NCBI GenBank assembly: GCA_937991535.1
Contig: CALKHN010000102.1
Location: 1-64,000, forward strand
Source of the DNA: an uncultured Sphingobacteriales bacterium
GTDB taxonomy: Bacteria > Bacteroidota > Bacteroidia > Chitinophagales > Chitinophagaceae
DNA: 64,000 nt
Reading direction: 5' to 3'
A model generated the notes under the pieces. That model did not search any database and was not told where the DNA came from. It worked only from the letters and a program-made list of their open reading frames with translations. The translations under genes were made by a program, and so were the position numbers. Numbering within the stretch: position 1 is the first letter of the stretch; each line of letters begins with the position of its first letter. This document shows positions 8,752-18,252 of the stretch, one piece after another.

Positions 8752-8893
8752 TAAAATTATTTGATGCATTTATTTTTTACTGGACTTTTTAAACATAGTA
8801 TACCGGTTGCGGAATGCCAGGCAATGAACAATGCTTACGGGTTTATCCCTTTTTGAGATGCGGGTAAACAACAGAATCTTTTATCTTTACCAG

Positions 8894-9544
8894 ATGGTTT
8901 CACTTACGGAAGAAAATTATCTGAAAACGCTTTACCGGCTTGCCGGAGAAAATCAGGAAATATCGGTTAAGAACATCGCGGAAAGTCTGAATATTAAGAT
9001 GCCGACTGTAAACAGCATGGTCAAAAAGCTGGCCGAAAAAAAATTCATCAGGTATGAAAAATATAAGGCCATAGAACTCACCGAAAAGGGAAGGAAGCAG
9101 GCCCTGTATATTTTACGCAAGCACCGGCTAACCGAACTTTTTTTATCGGAGGTGCTGAGCCTCGGATGGGAGGAGGTGCATGATATAGCCGAGCAGATCG
9201 AACACATACAATCCGACAGGTTTTTTGACCGAATTGACGAAATGCTTGGACACCCGCAATTCGATCCACACGGCGAGCCCATTCCGGATGCCAATGGGAA
9301 ATTGCCGGTATATAAATCATTCCCTCTATCGGACGGACGCATAAATAAAGTATATAAACTGGCAGGCGTTGCCAACCATGATGGCTCTTTTCTTCAGTTC
9401 CTCGATTCACTCGGACTTACCCTGGGCGCCACTATTGAAATAAAAGAAATACAGGAATTTGATAAATCAATGAGCGTAAAACTCAATAATAAAACAAAAA
9501 CTATTTTTAGCTTTACGGTGTGCCGGAATTTATTGGTAATGTAG
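8894..9544 (+). CDS. DtxR/MntR-family metal-dependent regulator
   Basis: A 216-residue metalloregulator. I choose the ATG at 8894 (MVSLTEENYLKTLYRL), the usual family start; the 21 extra residues of the longer frame have no counterpart. Residues 1-65 form the winged helix (ISVKNIAESLNIKMPTVNSMVKKL). Residues 65-140 form the metal-binding and dimerisation domain, with HRLTELFLSEVLSLGWEEVHDIAEQIEH supplying His and Glu ligands, followed by GHPQFDPHGEPIP. The C-terminal part (about 155-216) is an SH3-like FeoA domain. Family members repress uptake genes when Mn2+ or Fe2+ is abundant. The divergent TonB receptor with a matching palindrome is the obvious target. Whether the metal is Mn or Fe cannot be read from the sequence. 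Confidence 0.93.
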   Translation: MVSLTEENYLKTLYRLAGENQEISVKNIAESLNIKMPTVNSMVKKLAEKKFIRYEKYKAIELTEKGRKQALYILRKHRLTELFLSEVLSLGWEEVHDIAEQIEHIQSDRFFDRIDEMLGHPQFDPHGEPIPDANGKLPVYKSFPLSDGRINKVYKLAGVANHDGSFLQFLDSLGLTLGATIEIKEIQEFDKSMSVKLNNKTKTIFSFTVCRNLLVM

Positions 9545-9667
9545 GATGAAGCCCGAATGGATACAAAGCACCGGGAAACAAAAGTCAGGAACCAAACCAA
9601 TTTCAAATAATATATCGGAGATTAATTACCCACTCACGCCGGAATAATTTCAAATTTAAATTCCCTC

Positions 9668-10321
9668 ATGTTTGAATTCCAAACAATATATAACGTGCTT
9701 GACCTTGCAGGCACTTTCGCATTTGCAATTAGCGGCGCTATTGCGGCAAAGCAAAGAGGACTGGATATGTTTGGAATCGGTGCTATCGCTTTTACCGTTG
9801 CCTGTGGCGGCGGAATAATCCGGGACCTCTGCATTGGCGCTATCCCACCGGTTGGATTATACGACTGGCGCTACCTGGCAACCGCTATGCTGGCTGCATT
9901 AATGACTATGGGTTTGTATTCATGGGTAAAAAGACTGCACCAGCCCGTTTTGTTGTTCGATACCCTGGGCTTATCCTTATTTGCCGTTTCAGGCAGTTAC
10001 AAAGCACTTTTGTATAACCACAATGCCGAGGTGGCCATCCTGCTGGGCATGATGACTGCAGTAGGCGGCGGTGTGTTGCGCGATGTACTGCTCAACCGCA
10101 TTCCCGTTATTTTCCGGAAAGAAATATATGCTTCAGCAGCGCTCGTAGGCTCTATAGTAGTAGTGGTGGGCGAATATTTTAAATGGCCGAACACCATAGT
10201 ATCCTTAACAGCTATTACATTGTGTTTTAGCCTGCGCTTCTTTGCGCTCCGTTATCACTGGAACCTGCCTGTTTTTAAAGGTGAAGAAAGTGACACGGTA
10301 AAGGGGAGCGGTGAAGGGTGA
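9668..10321 (+). CDS. TRIC-type cation channel family membrane protein (UPF0126)
   Basis: A 217-residue membrane protein with two homologous halves of three TM helices each, the arrangement of the bacterial TRIC (UPF0126/YicG) family. Each half has a Gly-rich kinked helix: AIAFTVACGGGIIRDL near residue 40-55 and GMMTAVGGGVLRDVLLNRIP near 125-145. Prokaryotic TRIC proteins form trimeric monovalent-cation channels; the physiological role is unclear. The last codons (GSGEG) are written in the heptad repeat that follows, so the C-terminal tail may be an accident of that repeat. Confidence 0.9.
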   Translation: MFEFQTIYNVLDLAGTFAFAISGAIAAKQRGLDMFGIGAIAFTVACGGGIIRDLCIGAIPPVGLYDWRYLATAMLAALMTMGLYSWVKRLHQPVLLFDTLGLSLFAVSGSYKALLYNHNAEVAILLGMMTAVGGGVLRDVLLNRIPVIFRKEIYASAALVGSIVVVVGEYFKWPNTIVSLTAITLCFSLRFFALRYHWNLPVFKGEESDTVKGSGEG

Positions 10322-10459
10322 ATGGTCAACGGTGAATAGTAAATGTTTGCATCAGTGAGTTATCTGCCCAGCGTTAGTAGCTTCCACTGATAGCAAAGCT
10401 GACAGCCCATAACCAGATGCCGATAGCTGTTCACCGCGAACCTCATACCTCACACCCTA
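10312..10459. repeat. two-armed heptad repeat (copy C)
   Basis: The left arm (10312-10343) consists of units such as TGAAGGG, TGAATGG, TCAACGG, TGAATAG and overlaps the end of the TRIC gene. The right arm (about 10430-10459) has the complementary flavour, TTCACCG and CCTCATA / CCTCACA. About 85 bases of unrelated sequence separate the arms. Together with the adjacent palindromic element this fills the 306-base gap between the TRIC and P-ATPase genes; nothing else is visible there. Confidence 0.6.
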
Positions 10460-10462
10460 TAC

Positions 10463-10576
10463 GGGTGCATTCCAAATTGTCGCATCGCTTTGCTTCATGT
10501 GGGCGGTGAAGACACCGCCCCCGGCGGACGCCCCGGTTGGTGTCTCCACCAACCGGCGACAATTTGGAATACACCC
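10463..10576 (+). repeat. complete cloverleaf-like palindromic repeat
   Basis: The outer arms pair over 21 bases with one mismatch: 10463-10483 (starts GGGTGCATTCC) with 10556-10576 (ends GGAATACACCC). Inside are two perfect hairpins: GGGCGGTG (10501-10508) with CACCGCCC (10513-10520), loop AAGA; and CCGGTTGGTG (10533-10542) with CACCAACCGG (10547-10556), loop TCTC. The element therefore folds as a closed multi-branch structure in DNA or RNA. It encodes a spurious N-terminal extension of the following P-ATPase frame. A worn copy lies at 1935-2034. Confidence 0.8.
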
Positions 10577-10627
10577 CCTATACCCCCAATCGAATATTGG
10601 CTACCTTTAAAGTACAAATCCAAGTAT

Positions 10628-13207
10628 ATGCCGGCACTGTATCAGCTACCTAAGGAAGAAGTAATAAGCCAGCTTAAAACCAATCTTTCCGGATTAAAAA
10701 ATGAAGCGATACCGGCACTTCAAAGGGAATTTGGGCCCAATGCTTTACAGGAAGCCAAACAAAAAACAAGGTTATCCATACTGATCGCACAGTTCACGGA
10801 TATTATGATCATCATACTGATCATTGCCGCCGCTGTTTCGTTTGCTGTTGGGGAACATACCGATGCTTTTGTTATTCTGGCCATCATTGCAGGCAATGCA
10901 TGGATGGGTTATTCACAGGAGTATAACGCGGAGCAGTCTGTAAGGATGCTGCAAAAAATGTCGGCACAGTATGCCATGGCGCTCAGGGATAACAATCCAT
11001 CAAAAATTGAAGCCAGCCAGTTAGTACCGGGCGATATCATTTTATTAGAGGCAGGCGATATAGTTCCAGCCGATGCCAGGCTGATAGAAGTAAATGCTTT
11101 AAAAACAGATGAAGCATCCCTTACCGGGGAGAGCCATTCTGTAGAAAAAAATACTGAGCCAATCAAAACGTCCGGTTTGGTACCCGGCGACCAGCAGAAC
11201 ATGGTTTTTAAAGGAACCATTGTTAGCAATGGTTCCGCAAAAGCAGTGGTAACCGCCACGGGAATGCAAACAGAAATGGGCAAAATCGCCGGACTGATGG
11301 AAGTGGAATCGCAAAAAACCCCGCTTCAAAAAAGACTGTCCGTATTCAGTAAGCAATTGGCCGTTGTTGTTATTATTATCTGCATTACCGTTTTTGCTTT
11401 TGGATGGTGGCGCGGAGCGCCTCCTTTCCAGATGTTTCTTACTGCCCTGTCACTGGCTGTAGCCGCACTGCCGGAGGCGCTTCCTGCTGTAATAACCATT
11501 GCGCTAGCCCAGGGAGCAAGCAGAATGGTGAAACAGAAGGCCCTGATGCGGAAACTACCAGCCGTTGAAACCTTAGGCTCTGTTACTTATATCTGCAGCG
11601 ATAAAACAGGAACGCTTACCCAAAATGTGATGACCGTAGAAAAGTCAGAAGCGGCCGAGGGTAAGGAAGACTGGCTGAACTATGCCATGATACTGGATAA
11701 TGAAGTAAAATTTTCGAAGGATGATGGATTGCTTGGCGATTCAACGGAAACCGCACTGGTGAAGTATGCTTTGGAAAAGGGACGTTCCAAAGAAGAAGCA
11801 GATGAGGCATTTCCACTGCTGGAAAAACTGCCTTTCGATTCTGTAAGGATGCGCATGAGCACTTTGCACAGGCACCAGGATAAATGGGTTTTATTTGTGA
11901 AAGGCGCTCCCGGAAAAATAACGGAAGCATTATCTGAAAAATATAAAAATCAAATTCCGCAATGGCTGGATACCAACCGCGAATGGGCTGCTGAAGGTTT
12001 ACGGGTTTTATTTTTTGCATATAAAGTTTTTGACCGGGAACCATCCAACATACAAACCAATATTGAATCGGACCTTGATTTCCTGGGCATGACAGCAATG
12101 ATAGATCCGCCGAGGGAAGAAGTAATTGAAGCCATCAAACAATGTAAAACCGCGGGCATTAAATCGGTAATGATAACAGGTGATCAGCCCCTTACGGCGC
12201 ATGCCATTGCGGAACGGCTGCAAATGATCGGGAAAGAAGACGCAGGCGTAAAAACCGGTGCTGAATTAGAAAAGATGACAGCAGAACAATTCAGCAAAGA
12301 AATAAAGAATATATCTGTGTATGCCCGGGTATCGCCCGAACAAAAACTAAATATTGTAAAAGCGCTGCAAAACAACGGTGAATTTGTGGCCATGACAGGC
12401 GACGGTGTAAATGACGCACCATCGCTGAAGCAGGCTGACATTGGCGTAGCTATGGGCATAACAGGTACGGATGTATCGAAAGAAGCCGCCGATATGATTT
12501 TGCTAGATGATAATTTCGCTACTATTGTTAAAGCCGTGCGGGAGGGCAGAAGGATCTATGAGAATATCAAAAAATTTGTCGTATATGTGCTTTCCTGCAA
12601 CCTGGCTGAAATATTAACCATTTTCTTTGCTCCCATCCTCGGTTTCGCTATTCCTTTGCTTCCCATTCATATCCTTTGGATAAACCTTGTAACAGATGGT
12701 TTGCCCGGACTTGCTCTTGTTGCAGAGCCTGCGGAAAAAGATATTATGAACCGCCCTCCACGACCGCCCAAAGAAAATTTGTTTGCCGGCGGGTTGATAC
12801 CCAGGATCCTTCTTACAGGAGCCATATTGGCTATAACAGCCCTCTTTGTTCAATGGCGGGTGGCAACACAGGGCTATGATGTGCTAACACAGCAAACCGC
12901 CGTATTTACCACCTTATGTTTTGTTCAGTTGGTGAATGCCCTATCTGTACGATCCGTATATCATTCTATGTTTACCGGCGGTATATTTGCCAACCATGGC
13001 ATGTGGGGAGCCATTTTACTTACCGTTGTTTTGCAACTGCTTATCGTGTATGTTCCGTTTTTCCATCCCATCTTCAAAACAAAAACTTTGGAGTGGACCA
13101 TTATGAGCGATATTCTTATTGTTACGATAATCTGTATGCTTTGTATTGAACTGGTAAAATATCTGACAAGAAAAAAATCAACAGGCAAAAACCAAAGACT
13201 TAATTAA
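10628..13207 (+). CDS. Ca2+-type cation-transporting P-ATPase
   Basis: An 859-residue P2-type ATPase that exports or sequesters a cation, most like the SERCA/PMR1 calcium group. I place the start at ATG 10628 (MPALYQLPKEEVISQL); the longer frame reads through the palindromic repeat. Visible parts are the N-terminal cation-ATPase domain, the actuator TGES motif (SLTGESHS), TM4 with PEALPAVITIALAQG, the phosphorylation site SDKTGTLTQ, the hinge TGDGVNDAP and six C-terminal TM helices. The common PEGLP is PEALP here. No HMA domain or CPC motif is present, which argues against heavy metals. It is followed 90 bases later by a DoxX gene in the same direction. Confidence 0.92.
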   Translation: MPALYQLPKEEVISQLKTNLSGLKNEAIPALQREFGPNALQEAKQKTRLSILIAQFTDIMIIILIIAAAVSFAVGEHTDAFVILAIIAGNAWMGYSQEYNAEQSVRMLQKMSAQYAMALRDNNPSKIEASQLVPGDIILLEAGDIVPADARLIEVNALKTDEASLTGESHSVEKNTEPIKTSGLVPGDQQNMVFKGTIVSNGSAKAVVTATGMQTEMGKIAGLMEVESQKTPLQKRLSVFSKQLAVVVIIICITVFAFGWWRGAPPFQMFLTALSLAVAALPEALPAVITIALAQGASRMVKQKALMRKLPAVETLGSVTYICSDKTGTLTQNVMTVEKSEAAEGKEDWLNYAMILDNEVKFSKDDGLLGDSTETALVKYALEKGRSKEEADEAFPLLEKLPFDSVRMRMSTLHRHQDKWVLFVKGAPGKITEALSEKYKNQIPQWLDTNREWAAEGLRVLFFAYKVFDREPSNIQTNIESDLDFLGMTAMIDPPREEVIEAIKQCKTAGIKSVMITGDQPLTAHAIAERLQMIGKEDAGVKTGAELEKMTAEQFSKEIKNISVYARVSPEQKLNIVKALQNNGEFVAMTGDGVNDAPSLKQADIGVAMGITGTDVSKEAADMILLDDNFATIVKAVREGRRIYENIKKFVVYVLSCNLAEILTIFFAPILGFAIPLLPIHILWINLVTDGLPGLALVAEPAEKDIMNRPPRPPKENLFAGGLIPRILLTGAILAITALFVQWRVATQGYDVLTQQTAVFTTLCFVQLVNALSVRSVYHSMFTGGIFANHGMWGAILLTVVLQLLIVYVPFFHPIFKTKTLEWTIMSDILIVTIICMLCIELVKYLTRKKSTGKNQRLN

Positions 13208-13297
13208 AATCAGATTTTTTTGATATTCTATAGCTATATTTATGGTAATGAAAGCATCCAATTACAAACGTGCATTCAAAAAAATAAAATTTAGATT

Positions 13298-13765
13298 ATG
13301 AGTGAACCCACCACTACAATAAAGGTCAATAGCCGGCAGCCCGCTGTGCTCACTATTCTTAGAATTGCATTGGGTTTGATCTTATTCTGGAAGTCTTTCA
13401 ATTTTATCCGCGACACTGCTATCGCTCAAACATTGATTGAGCATACGGGAGTTGGTGTTTTTTCGGACAACGCGAAAGTGCTGGCGCTGGTAATCTCCTA
13501 TCTCGGCCTGCTATGCGGCTTTTTTATTCTTGTAGGACTTTTCACCAGAATAGCCGCGGTTGTTCAAATCCCCGTTCTTATTGTGGCGGTATTCCTTGTG
13601 AATATCCGGACTATGGGTGAAAACAAGTTTGAATTTTTTCTGTCTCTTGTCACACTGCTCCTGCTTATCCTGTTTGCTATAAAAGGCAGTGGCGTTTTTT
13701 CAGCCGATGAATATTTCCGGCGGGGAGCCGCACAGGACAGGAATACAAAAAAAGCCCTCAACTAA
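13298..13765 (+). CDS. DoxX-like membrane protein
   Basis: A 155-residue protein with four TM segments (about residues 18-36, 63-82, 86-105 and 108-128), a short hydrophilic N-terminus and a charged C-terminal tail. The ILRIALGLILFWKSFNF opening and GLFTRIAAVVQIPVLI core fit the DoxX/SURF4 superfamily of small membrane oxidoreductase partners. The partner and substrate are unknown. It ends six bases before the convergent cardiolipin synthase gene. Confidence 0.75.
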   Translation: MSEPTTTIKVNSRQPAVLTILRIALGLILFWKSFNFIRDTAIAQTLIEHTGVGVFSDNAKVLALVISYLGLLCGFFILVGLFTRIAAVVQIPVLIVAVFLVNIRTMGENKFEFFLSLVTLLLLILFAIKGSGVFSADEYFRRGAAQDRNTKKALN

Positions 13766-13771
13766 TATTTA

Positions 13772-15229
13772 TTATAGCAACGGCGACACCAGCCGCGCTG
13801 TTTTTTCAAGCAGTTGCTTCCATGCCGCACGGTTCACCCATGCAGCAGCGTCAATTTTTTCAGCATGACTGATATCCTCGTAAAAAATATCAGCCAGTTC
13901 CCGGGCTACTTCAGTGTTGTACACGATCGCGTTAACTTCAAAGTTAAGATCGAAGCTCCTGTGATCCATATTTGCTGTTCCAACCATCGCTATCTTTCTA
14001 TCGCTAACCATGGTTTTGGCGTGAATAAATCCTTTTTTGTATAAATAAATTTCAACCCCAGCCTTCAAAAGATCATCATAATAGGAGCGGGCAGCAGCAT
14101 TTACCAATGCTGAATCCGAAACACCCGGCACAAGCAGCTTAACAGAAATTCCTCCCAGCGCGGCCACCATCAGCGCATCCAGCAGGCTTTCACCCGGAAT
14201 AAAATAAGGGGTGGTAATCAGTATTTCTTCCGTTGCCTGGTTCACGGACTGAAGCAGGGAAAATAAAATGGTAGGTGTATCAGAATCAGGGCCGCTTGCC
14301 GCTATCTGTACCACTTTGTTGCCTTTTGCAAAGACGGAAGGCGGGCGCGGGAAAAACAAGTGATCAGGCTCCAGATCGTCATTTGCGCAAAAATTCCAAT
14401 CGCATAAAAAAAGATACTGCAGGTAATACACACCCGGCCCGTCAATCCGCAAATGTGTATCACGCCAGAACAATGCCGTACCGCCGGCGGCGCTGTTGAT
14501 ATACCTGTCGCTTACATTAATACCACCTACAAAACCGGTACTTCCGTCTATTACAATTATTTTACGATGATTGCGATAATTGAGCCGGTTGGCCAATGCA
14601 ATAAAAATGACCTTATAAAAAGGAAAAACAGCTACTCCTGCCGCTTTTAAGCGGGGTACTATTTTTTTTCTTACCGATCTGCTGCCAAAATCGTCATATA
14701 TAAAGCGAACCGCTACCCCTTCTTCGGCCTTTTTTATTAGCGCATCTGCAATCGCCGTTCCTATCTCACCATCTTCATAAATATAATACTCTAGGTGAAT
14801 GTGGTGTTTGGCCTGGCGAATGGCACTCAGCACTTCCGGAAACTTGAGCTCACCATTCACGAGCAACTTCACCTCATTGCCGGCGGTAAGTGGGCTGTGG
14901 CTGTCTTTAACCAGCATTACAGCCAATTCCCTCGTGCTTTGTACATCTTCCCCGCTTTGTTCAAATGTATATTTTGAATACCGGTAGATATTCTCCTTTA
15001 GTTTTGCCGACATGCTTTCATCTGCGATCAGCTTCTTGGTGTATATTTTTCTTTTCCGGTAGTTAATGCCGAAAGAAAAATAGAAGAGCATACCCCCAAA
15101 AGGAACGAAAATCGCCAGCAACAGGTAAGCCAAAGTTTTGGTATTGGTGCGGGTATCATAAATAATGCGCAGGCAAACCAATACCAGGATAACAAAATAA
15201 ATAATCTCTAAAATAAGCAACCAGTTCAT
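13772..15229 (-). CDS. cls: cardiolipin synthase
   Basis: A 485-residue phospholipase-D-superfamily enzyme that condenses two phosphatidylglycerols to cardiolipin at the inner membrane. Two N-terminal TM helices (about 3-21 and 33-52) match the PLDc_N module. The first HKD motif is HRKIIVIDG with His221 and Lys223, followed by GFVGGINVSDRY. The second is HAKTMVSD near residue 400, followed by VGTANMDHRSF. Length and order are standard for the family. It is convergent with the DoxX gene and starts 189 bases from the FUSC gene on the other strand; that spacer shows no further feature. Confidence 0.95.
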   Translation of the reverse strand: MNWLLILEIIYFVILVLVCLRIIYDTRTNTKTLAYLLLAIFVPFGGMLFYFSFGINYRKRKIYTKKLIADESMSAKLKENIYRYSKYTFEQSGEDVQSTRELAVMLVKDSHSPLTAGNEVKLLVNGELKFPEVLSAIRQAKHHIHLEYYIYEDGEIGTAIADALIKKAEEGVAVRFIYDDFGSRSVRKKIVPRLKAAGVAVFPFYKVIFIALANRLNYRNHRKIIVIDGSTGFVGGINVSDRYINSAAGGTALFWRDTHLRIDGPGVYYLQYLFLCDWNFCANDDLEPDHLFFPRPPSVFAKGNKVVQIAASGPDSDTPTILFSLLQSVNQATEEILITTPYFIPGESLLDALMVAALGGISVKLLVPGVSDSALVNAAARSYYDDLLKAGVEIYLYKKGFIHAKTMVSDRKIAMVGTANMDHRSFDLNFEVNAIVYNTEVARELADIFYEDISHAEKIDAAAWVNRAAWKQLLEKTARLVSPLL

Positions 15230-15418
15230 ATGTTTATTTAAGCGATGATATTCTAACCGGAAATATAATCATTCTTTAATTTATGTAATTTCATTGTGTA
15301 TTTCAAATAAGCACGGCTGCCTTCACAAAAATGTTGCAGTTTGCTTGTTAGATAGCAGGTAACGGAAACCTGTAAAATAATCGGCGTAGCTGCCATCTTC
15401 TTTTTTAGCTCGCAAACA

Positions 15419-16531
15419 ATGAAGAGGCGTAGCATCAGGCATCATATCAAAAGAACGGGACATACGGTTCGGCAAGTAGCCTCGCTCAACAAAGGTCCCT
15501 GGCGCTGGGCTGTGGGTGTGCAGGCGGGGCTTGCCATGGGCTTGCCTGTTGCATTGTTTACTTTCCTGGAAAACCAGTCGTTTGGATTAATGGCATCATT
15601 AGGTGGTTTCACCGCACTTTATTGTGCAGCCAGAAGCACACGGGAACGCATACTTGCGCTTCCCTTAGCTGCTGCAGGACTGGTGACGGCATCTGCCCTG
15701 GGTGTGCTCTGTTCGGGCAATGAGTGGCTAAGTATAGCTGCACTTGTAGTGGTAGCGGCACTTGCCTTTTTCTTTACAATGGGCAGCGGACTGGGCCTGC
15801 CCGGTCCCATCATGTTCATCCTTGTAGCCGCCGTAAGCAATCATTTAGCCTCTCCCGTTAGTTTGGGTGGCGCTGCTGTTCCGGGCTATACCATTCCGAT
15901 GCTCGTTGCCTTTGGATCCATTCTTGCCTACCTCACCGTTATGGCCATACAGGCCTTACCGTTCCTGCGTAATCCTGCAGCCGGTCTTCCACCGCTTTCA
16001 TTACGTATCCGAATGGATAAAACCGGTAAGGTGATCACTGCCCGCATTGTTGCAGCAGTTATCGTGGCCGGGCTGGCAGCAAATCCTCTTGAGGCGCACC
16101 GCGCCTACTGGGTAGTGATTGCAGCAGTGGCTATACTGCAAGCGGCCAAAGACAGGCGCCTGACAACGGTAAGAGCTATCCAGCGGATATTGGGAACACT
16201 CTTGGGAATTGTATTATTTGAAGGGATTCTTTTTGCACATCCCACAGGCTTCCTGCTGGTTCTGATCATTATGGTTCTGCAGTTTGCTACCGAAGTGGTG
16301 GTAACCCGCAATTATGTGCTGGCACTTATCTTCATTACACCGCTGGCATTGGCCAATACCACTGTCGGGCATGCAAACAATGTGCCGGCAACAATGGAAG
16401 GCAGAGTATTGGATACTTTACTGGGCGCAGCAATTGCCATGCTGGTGCTCTGGATAGTTGAATCATTGTGGAAAAAGATATATAAGCCTTCAAATGCACG
16501 GCGGTTTACTGAAGCGGGATTAAACAAATGA
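15419..16531 (+). CDS. FUSC-family membrane protein
   Basis: A 370-residue polytopic protein with about ten hydrophobic segments in two groups. The C-terminal half has the FUSC signature HRAYWVVIAAVAILQ then RRLTTVRAIQRILGTLLG (about 225-265). FUSC proteins (AaeB/YccS-like) are linked to export of aromatic acids or to membrane stress, but this short form lacks the large cytoplasmic domain of AaeB. The basic N-terminus (MKRRSIRHHIKR) fits a cytoplasmic start. The gene is convergent with the AraC regulator. Confidence 0.85.
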   Translation: MKRRSIRHHIKRTGHTVRQVASLNKGPWRWAVGVQAGLAMGLPVALFTFLENQSFGLMASLGGFTALYCAARSTRERILALPLAAAGLVTASALGVLCSGNEWLSIAALVVVAALAFFFTMGSGLGLPGPIMFILVAAVSNHLASPVSLGGAAVPGYTIPMLVAFGSILAYLTVMAIQALPFLRNPAAGLPPLSLRIRMDKTGKVITARIVAAVIVAGLAANPLEAHRAYWVVIAAVAILQAAKDRRLTTVRAIQRILGTLLGIVLFEGILFAHPTGFLLVLIIMVLQFATEVVVTRNYVLALIFITPLALANTTVGHANNVPATMEGRVLDTLLGAAIAMLVLWIVESLWKKIYKPSNARRFTEAGLNK

Positions 16532-16561
16532 CAAAGATTGAAGAGGATAAAATGTATACCC

Positions 16562-16582
16562 AAAAACGCCTTTTTTCAGGCG
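16562..16582 (-). terminator. intrinsic terminator of the AraC regulator gene
   Basis: On the minus strand CGCCT (from 16582) pairs with AGGCG (to 16567) around a six-base A-rich loop and is followed by five T. It lies about 28 bases beyond the AraC stop codon at 16610. Confidence 0.65.
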
Positions 16583-16609
16583 CCTGCTCTGATGATCGCC
16601 GTGCGGCGT

Positions 16610-17530
16610 TTACCTGTTGCGGTACTCTTTTGGCGTTATTCCCTCTCTGCGCTTAAATAACTTTATGAAGTGGTTTAGATTATTGAAGCCCGACTGGTAA
16701 CAAGCTTCCGAAATACTTATGGAAGAATTGATCAGCATGTTTTTCGCAAGATTGATGCGTGCATCAAGTATATACTCAAGCGGACTAACACCAAAATTTT
16801 CACGAAATGAATGAAAGAATGCGGACTGGCTCATACAAGCTTCCCTTGCAAGCATTTTGATATTCAGCTTTTCGGATAAATTTTGTTTGATGAATTGAAT
16901 CACCGGCGCAAATCTATGATCGTGAACACCAGAACGAAAAGGAAGATTTTGCGTTTGTATAACGCGCAGCAATAGTATTTTAAGTGACAGATCCGCCAGC
17001 GCGTCCTTTGCAATGTTATCCTCCATGCTGATGTTGGTAAGCCTGTTAAGACTCTGCGCCAGTTCCCGGTTATTTCTAAAATGGTATTGGCTAAAATTCA
17101 ACTTCCATACAAAGGGCGGTTCTTTATTGGGATAGGTTTCATTTAAAAAATCCAATGTACGGTATACCATATCCCATTCCAGCACCAAAGTAATGCATTG
17201 TACCGGGTGCTTTTCGTCGGCTTCCGGAAAATCAACTTTCATAGAAACGCCCTCCGGGATAATAATGGTTTCGCCGGGCAAAAAATCGAACGCGGTGTCT
17301 GAGGACAAATACATTCGTTTTTTTCCTCTCATCATACTTGAAATAACCAGTCCGTTATGAGACAACGACACGTCGCAACACGGGTGACAGGTCTCGAAAA
17401 TATTGAGTTCACAATGGCGGAGGTTAAAAACACGACGATGTTCTACCCTGCTTTCCAGCACCGTATTATCGCTGAGATTAATGGGTTGTAACAAACAGAT
17501 ATGTTCCATAAAAAAATATTTTGGATTCAA
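16610..17530 (-). CDS. AraC-family transcriptional regulator
   Basis: A 306-residue regulator with an N-terminal cupin-like sensing domain of the AraC_N type (HCELNIFETCHPCCDVSLSH region, about 35-55) and two C-terminal helix-turn-helix units (about 205-306). The second HTH is well formed: ISEACYQSGFNNLNHFIKLF then RREGITPKEYR. The CxxxCC cluster in the sensing domain could bind a reactive ligand (inference). It is divergent from the glcG-like and fdhA genes, which makes those the likely targets and formaldehyde or a related aldehyde the likely signal. The start could also be the Met at 17509. Confidence 0.9.
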   Translation of the reverse strand: MNPKYFFMEHICLLQPINLSDNTVLESRVEHRRVFNLRHCELNIFETCHPCCDVSLSHNGLVISSMMRGKKRMYLSSDTAFDFLPGETIIIPEGVSMKVDFPEADEKHPVQCITLVLEWDMVYRTLDFLNETYPNKEPPFVWKLNFSQYHFRNNRELAQSLNRLTNISMEDNIAKDALADLSLKILLLRVIQTQNLPFRSGVHDHRFAPVIQFIKQNLSEKLNIKMLAREACMSQSAFFHSFRENFGVSPLEYILDARINLAKNMLINSSISISEACYQSGFNNLNHFIKLFKRREGITPKEYRNR

Positions 17531-17701
17531 CTTCCTTAAAGGAGTGCCGGTAGTTGTTTTAAAAGTTGTGGTAAGTGATATGAATGTACAACATTAACCC
17601 TTCCGCGGGGCCCAAATTGCCTATTTTTTAATGCCCCGTAAAAATACAGTTTACATGCAAAAAGTAGGATAGTTCTATTTTAAAGCAGAATCGTTCACAA
17701 T

Positions 17702-17727
17702 TTGAGGAGACAGGCTTGTTAGCTTTG
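17702..17727 (+). promoter_or_regulatory. possible promoter of the glcG-like/fdhA pair
   Basis: TAGCTTTG (17720-17727) matches the -7 element exactly. The nearest TTG (17702-17704) is only 15 bases upstream rather than 19-21, so the promoter would be weak alone and may need the divergent AraC protein. The predicted start of transcription is about 23 bases before the first start codon. Confidence 0.4.
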
Positions 17728-17756
17728 AAGATATTTTTCGGGCAATTAAACTCCAC

Positions 17757-18161
17757 ATGACCATGAGCATAACATTAGAAAAAGCGAAAAAAATTATCGC
17801 CGCTGCCGAAAAAAAGGCGGTGGAGATAGGACAACCCATGAATATCGCGGTAGCGGATGCGGGAGGAAACCTGATAGCTCATGTACGTATGGACGGTGCA
17901 TGGCTGGGGAGCATAGACATTTCCATTAAAAAGGCCTTTACCTCAAGCGCTTTCAACATCACTACAAAGGACCTGGGCGAAAACTCCCAGCCGGGTCAGC
18001 AGTTTTATGGCATTCATGCATCCAACGATGGTAAGATTATGATCTTCGCAGGTGGTATTCCGCTTAAGAAGAACGGTAATGTAGTTGGCGCTATTGGTGT
18101 TAGCGGAGGTTCAGGCGTGCAGGATCATTCTGTTGCCGAAGCAGGTGCATCGGCCATTTAA
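17757..18161 (+). CDS. GlcG/HbpS-family protein
   Basis: A 134-residue single-domain protein of the GlcG/HbpS family. Diagnostic stretches are MNIAVADAGGNLIAHVRMDGAW (about 25-46; only its start and end are well conserved), the KKAFTSSAF helix, and GGIPLKKNGNVVGAIGVSGG (about 100-119). HbpS binds haem and senses redox stress, while GlcG function is unknown. The gene precedes fdhA by 91 bases in the same direction, so it probably serves the same aldehyde-response unit. The ATG at 17763 is an alternative start. Confidence 0.9.
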   Translation: MTMSITLEKAKKIIAAAEKKAVEIGQPMNIAVADAGGNLIAHVRMDGAWLGSIDISIKKAFTSSAFNITTKDLGENSQPGQQFYGIHASNDGKIMIFAGGIPLKKNGNVVGAIGVSGGSGVQDHSVAEAGASAI

Positions 18162-18252
18162 AAAAGCAGGACAGGCATTGTGATCCATAAGCTGGTTTAA
18201 AAAACAGGGAATAAATGCAGTAAAAAATTATTTTATATCTAAAAACATTTTT

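Noticed and set aside
10490..10627. N-terminal extension of the P-ATPase frame
   Set aside because: These codons are a reading of the palindromic repeat at 10463-10576; the family start is at 10628.
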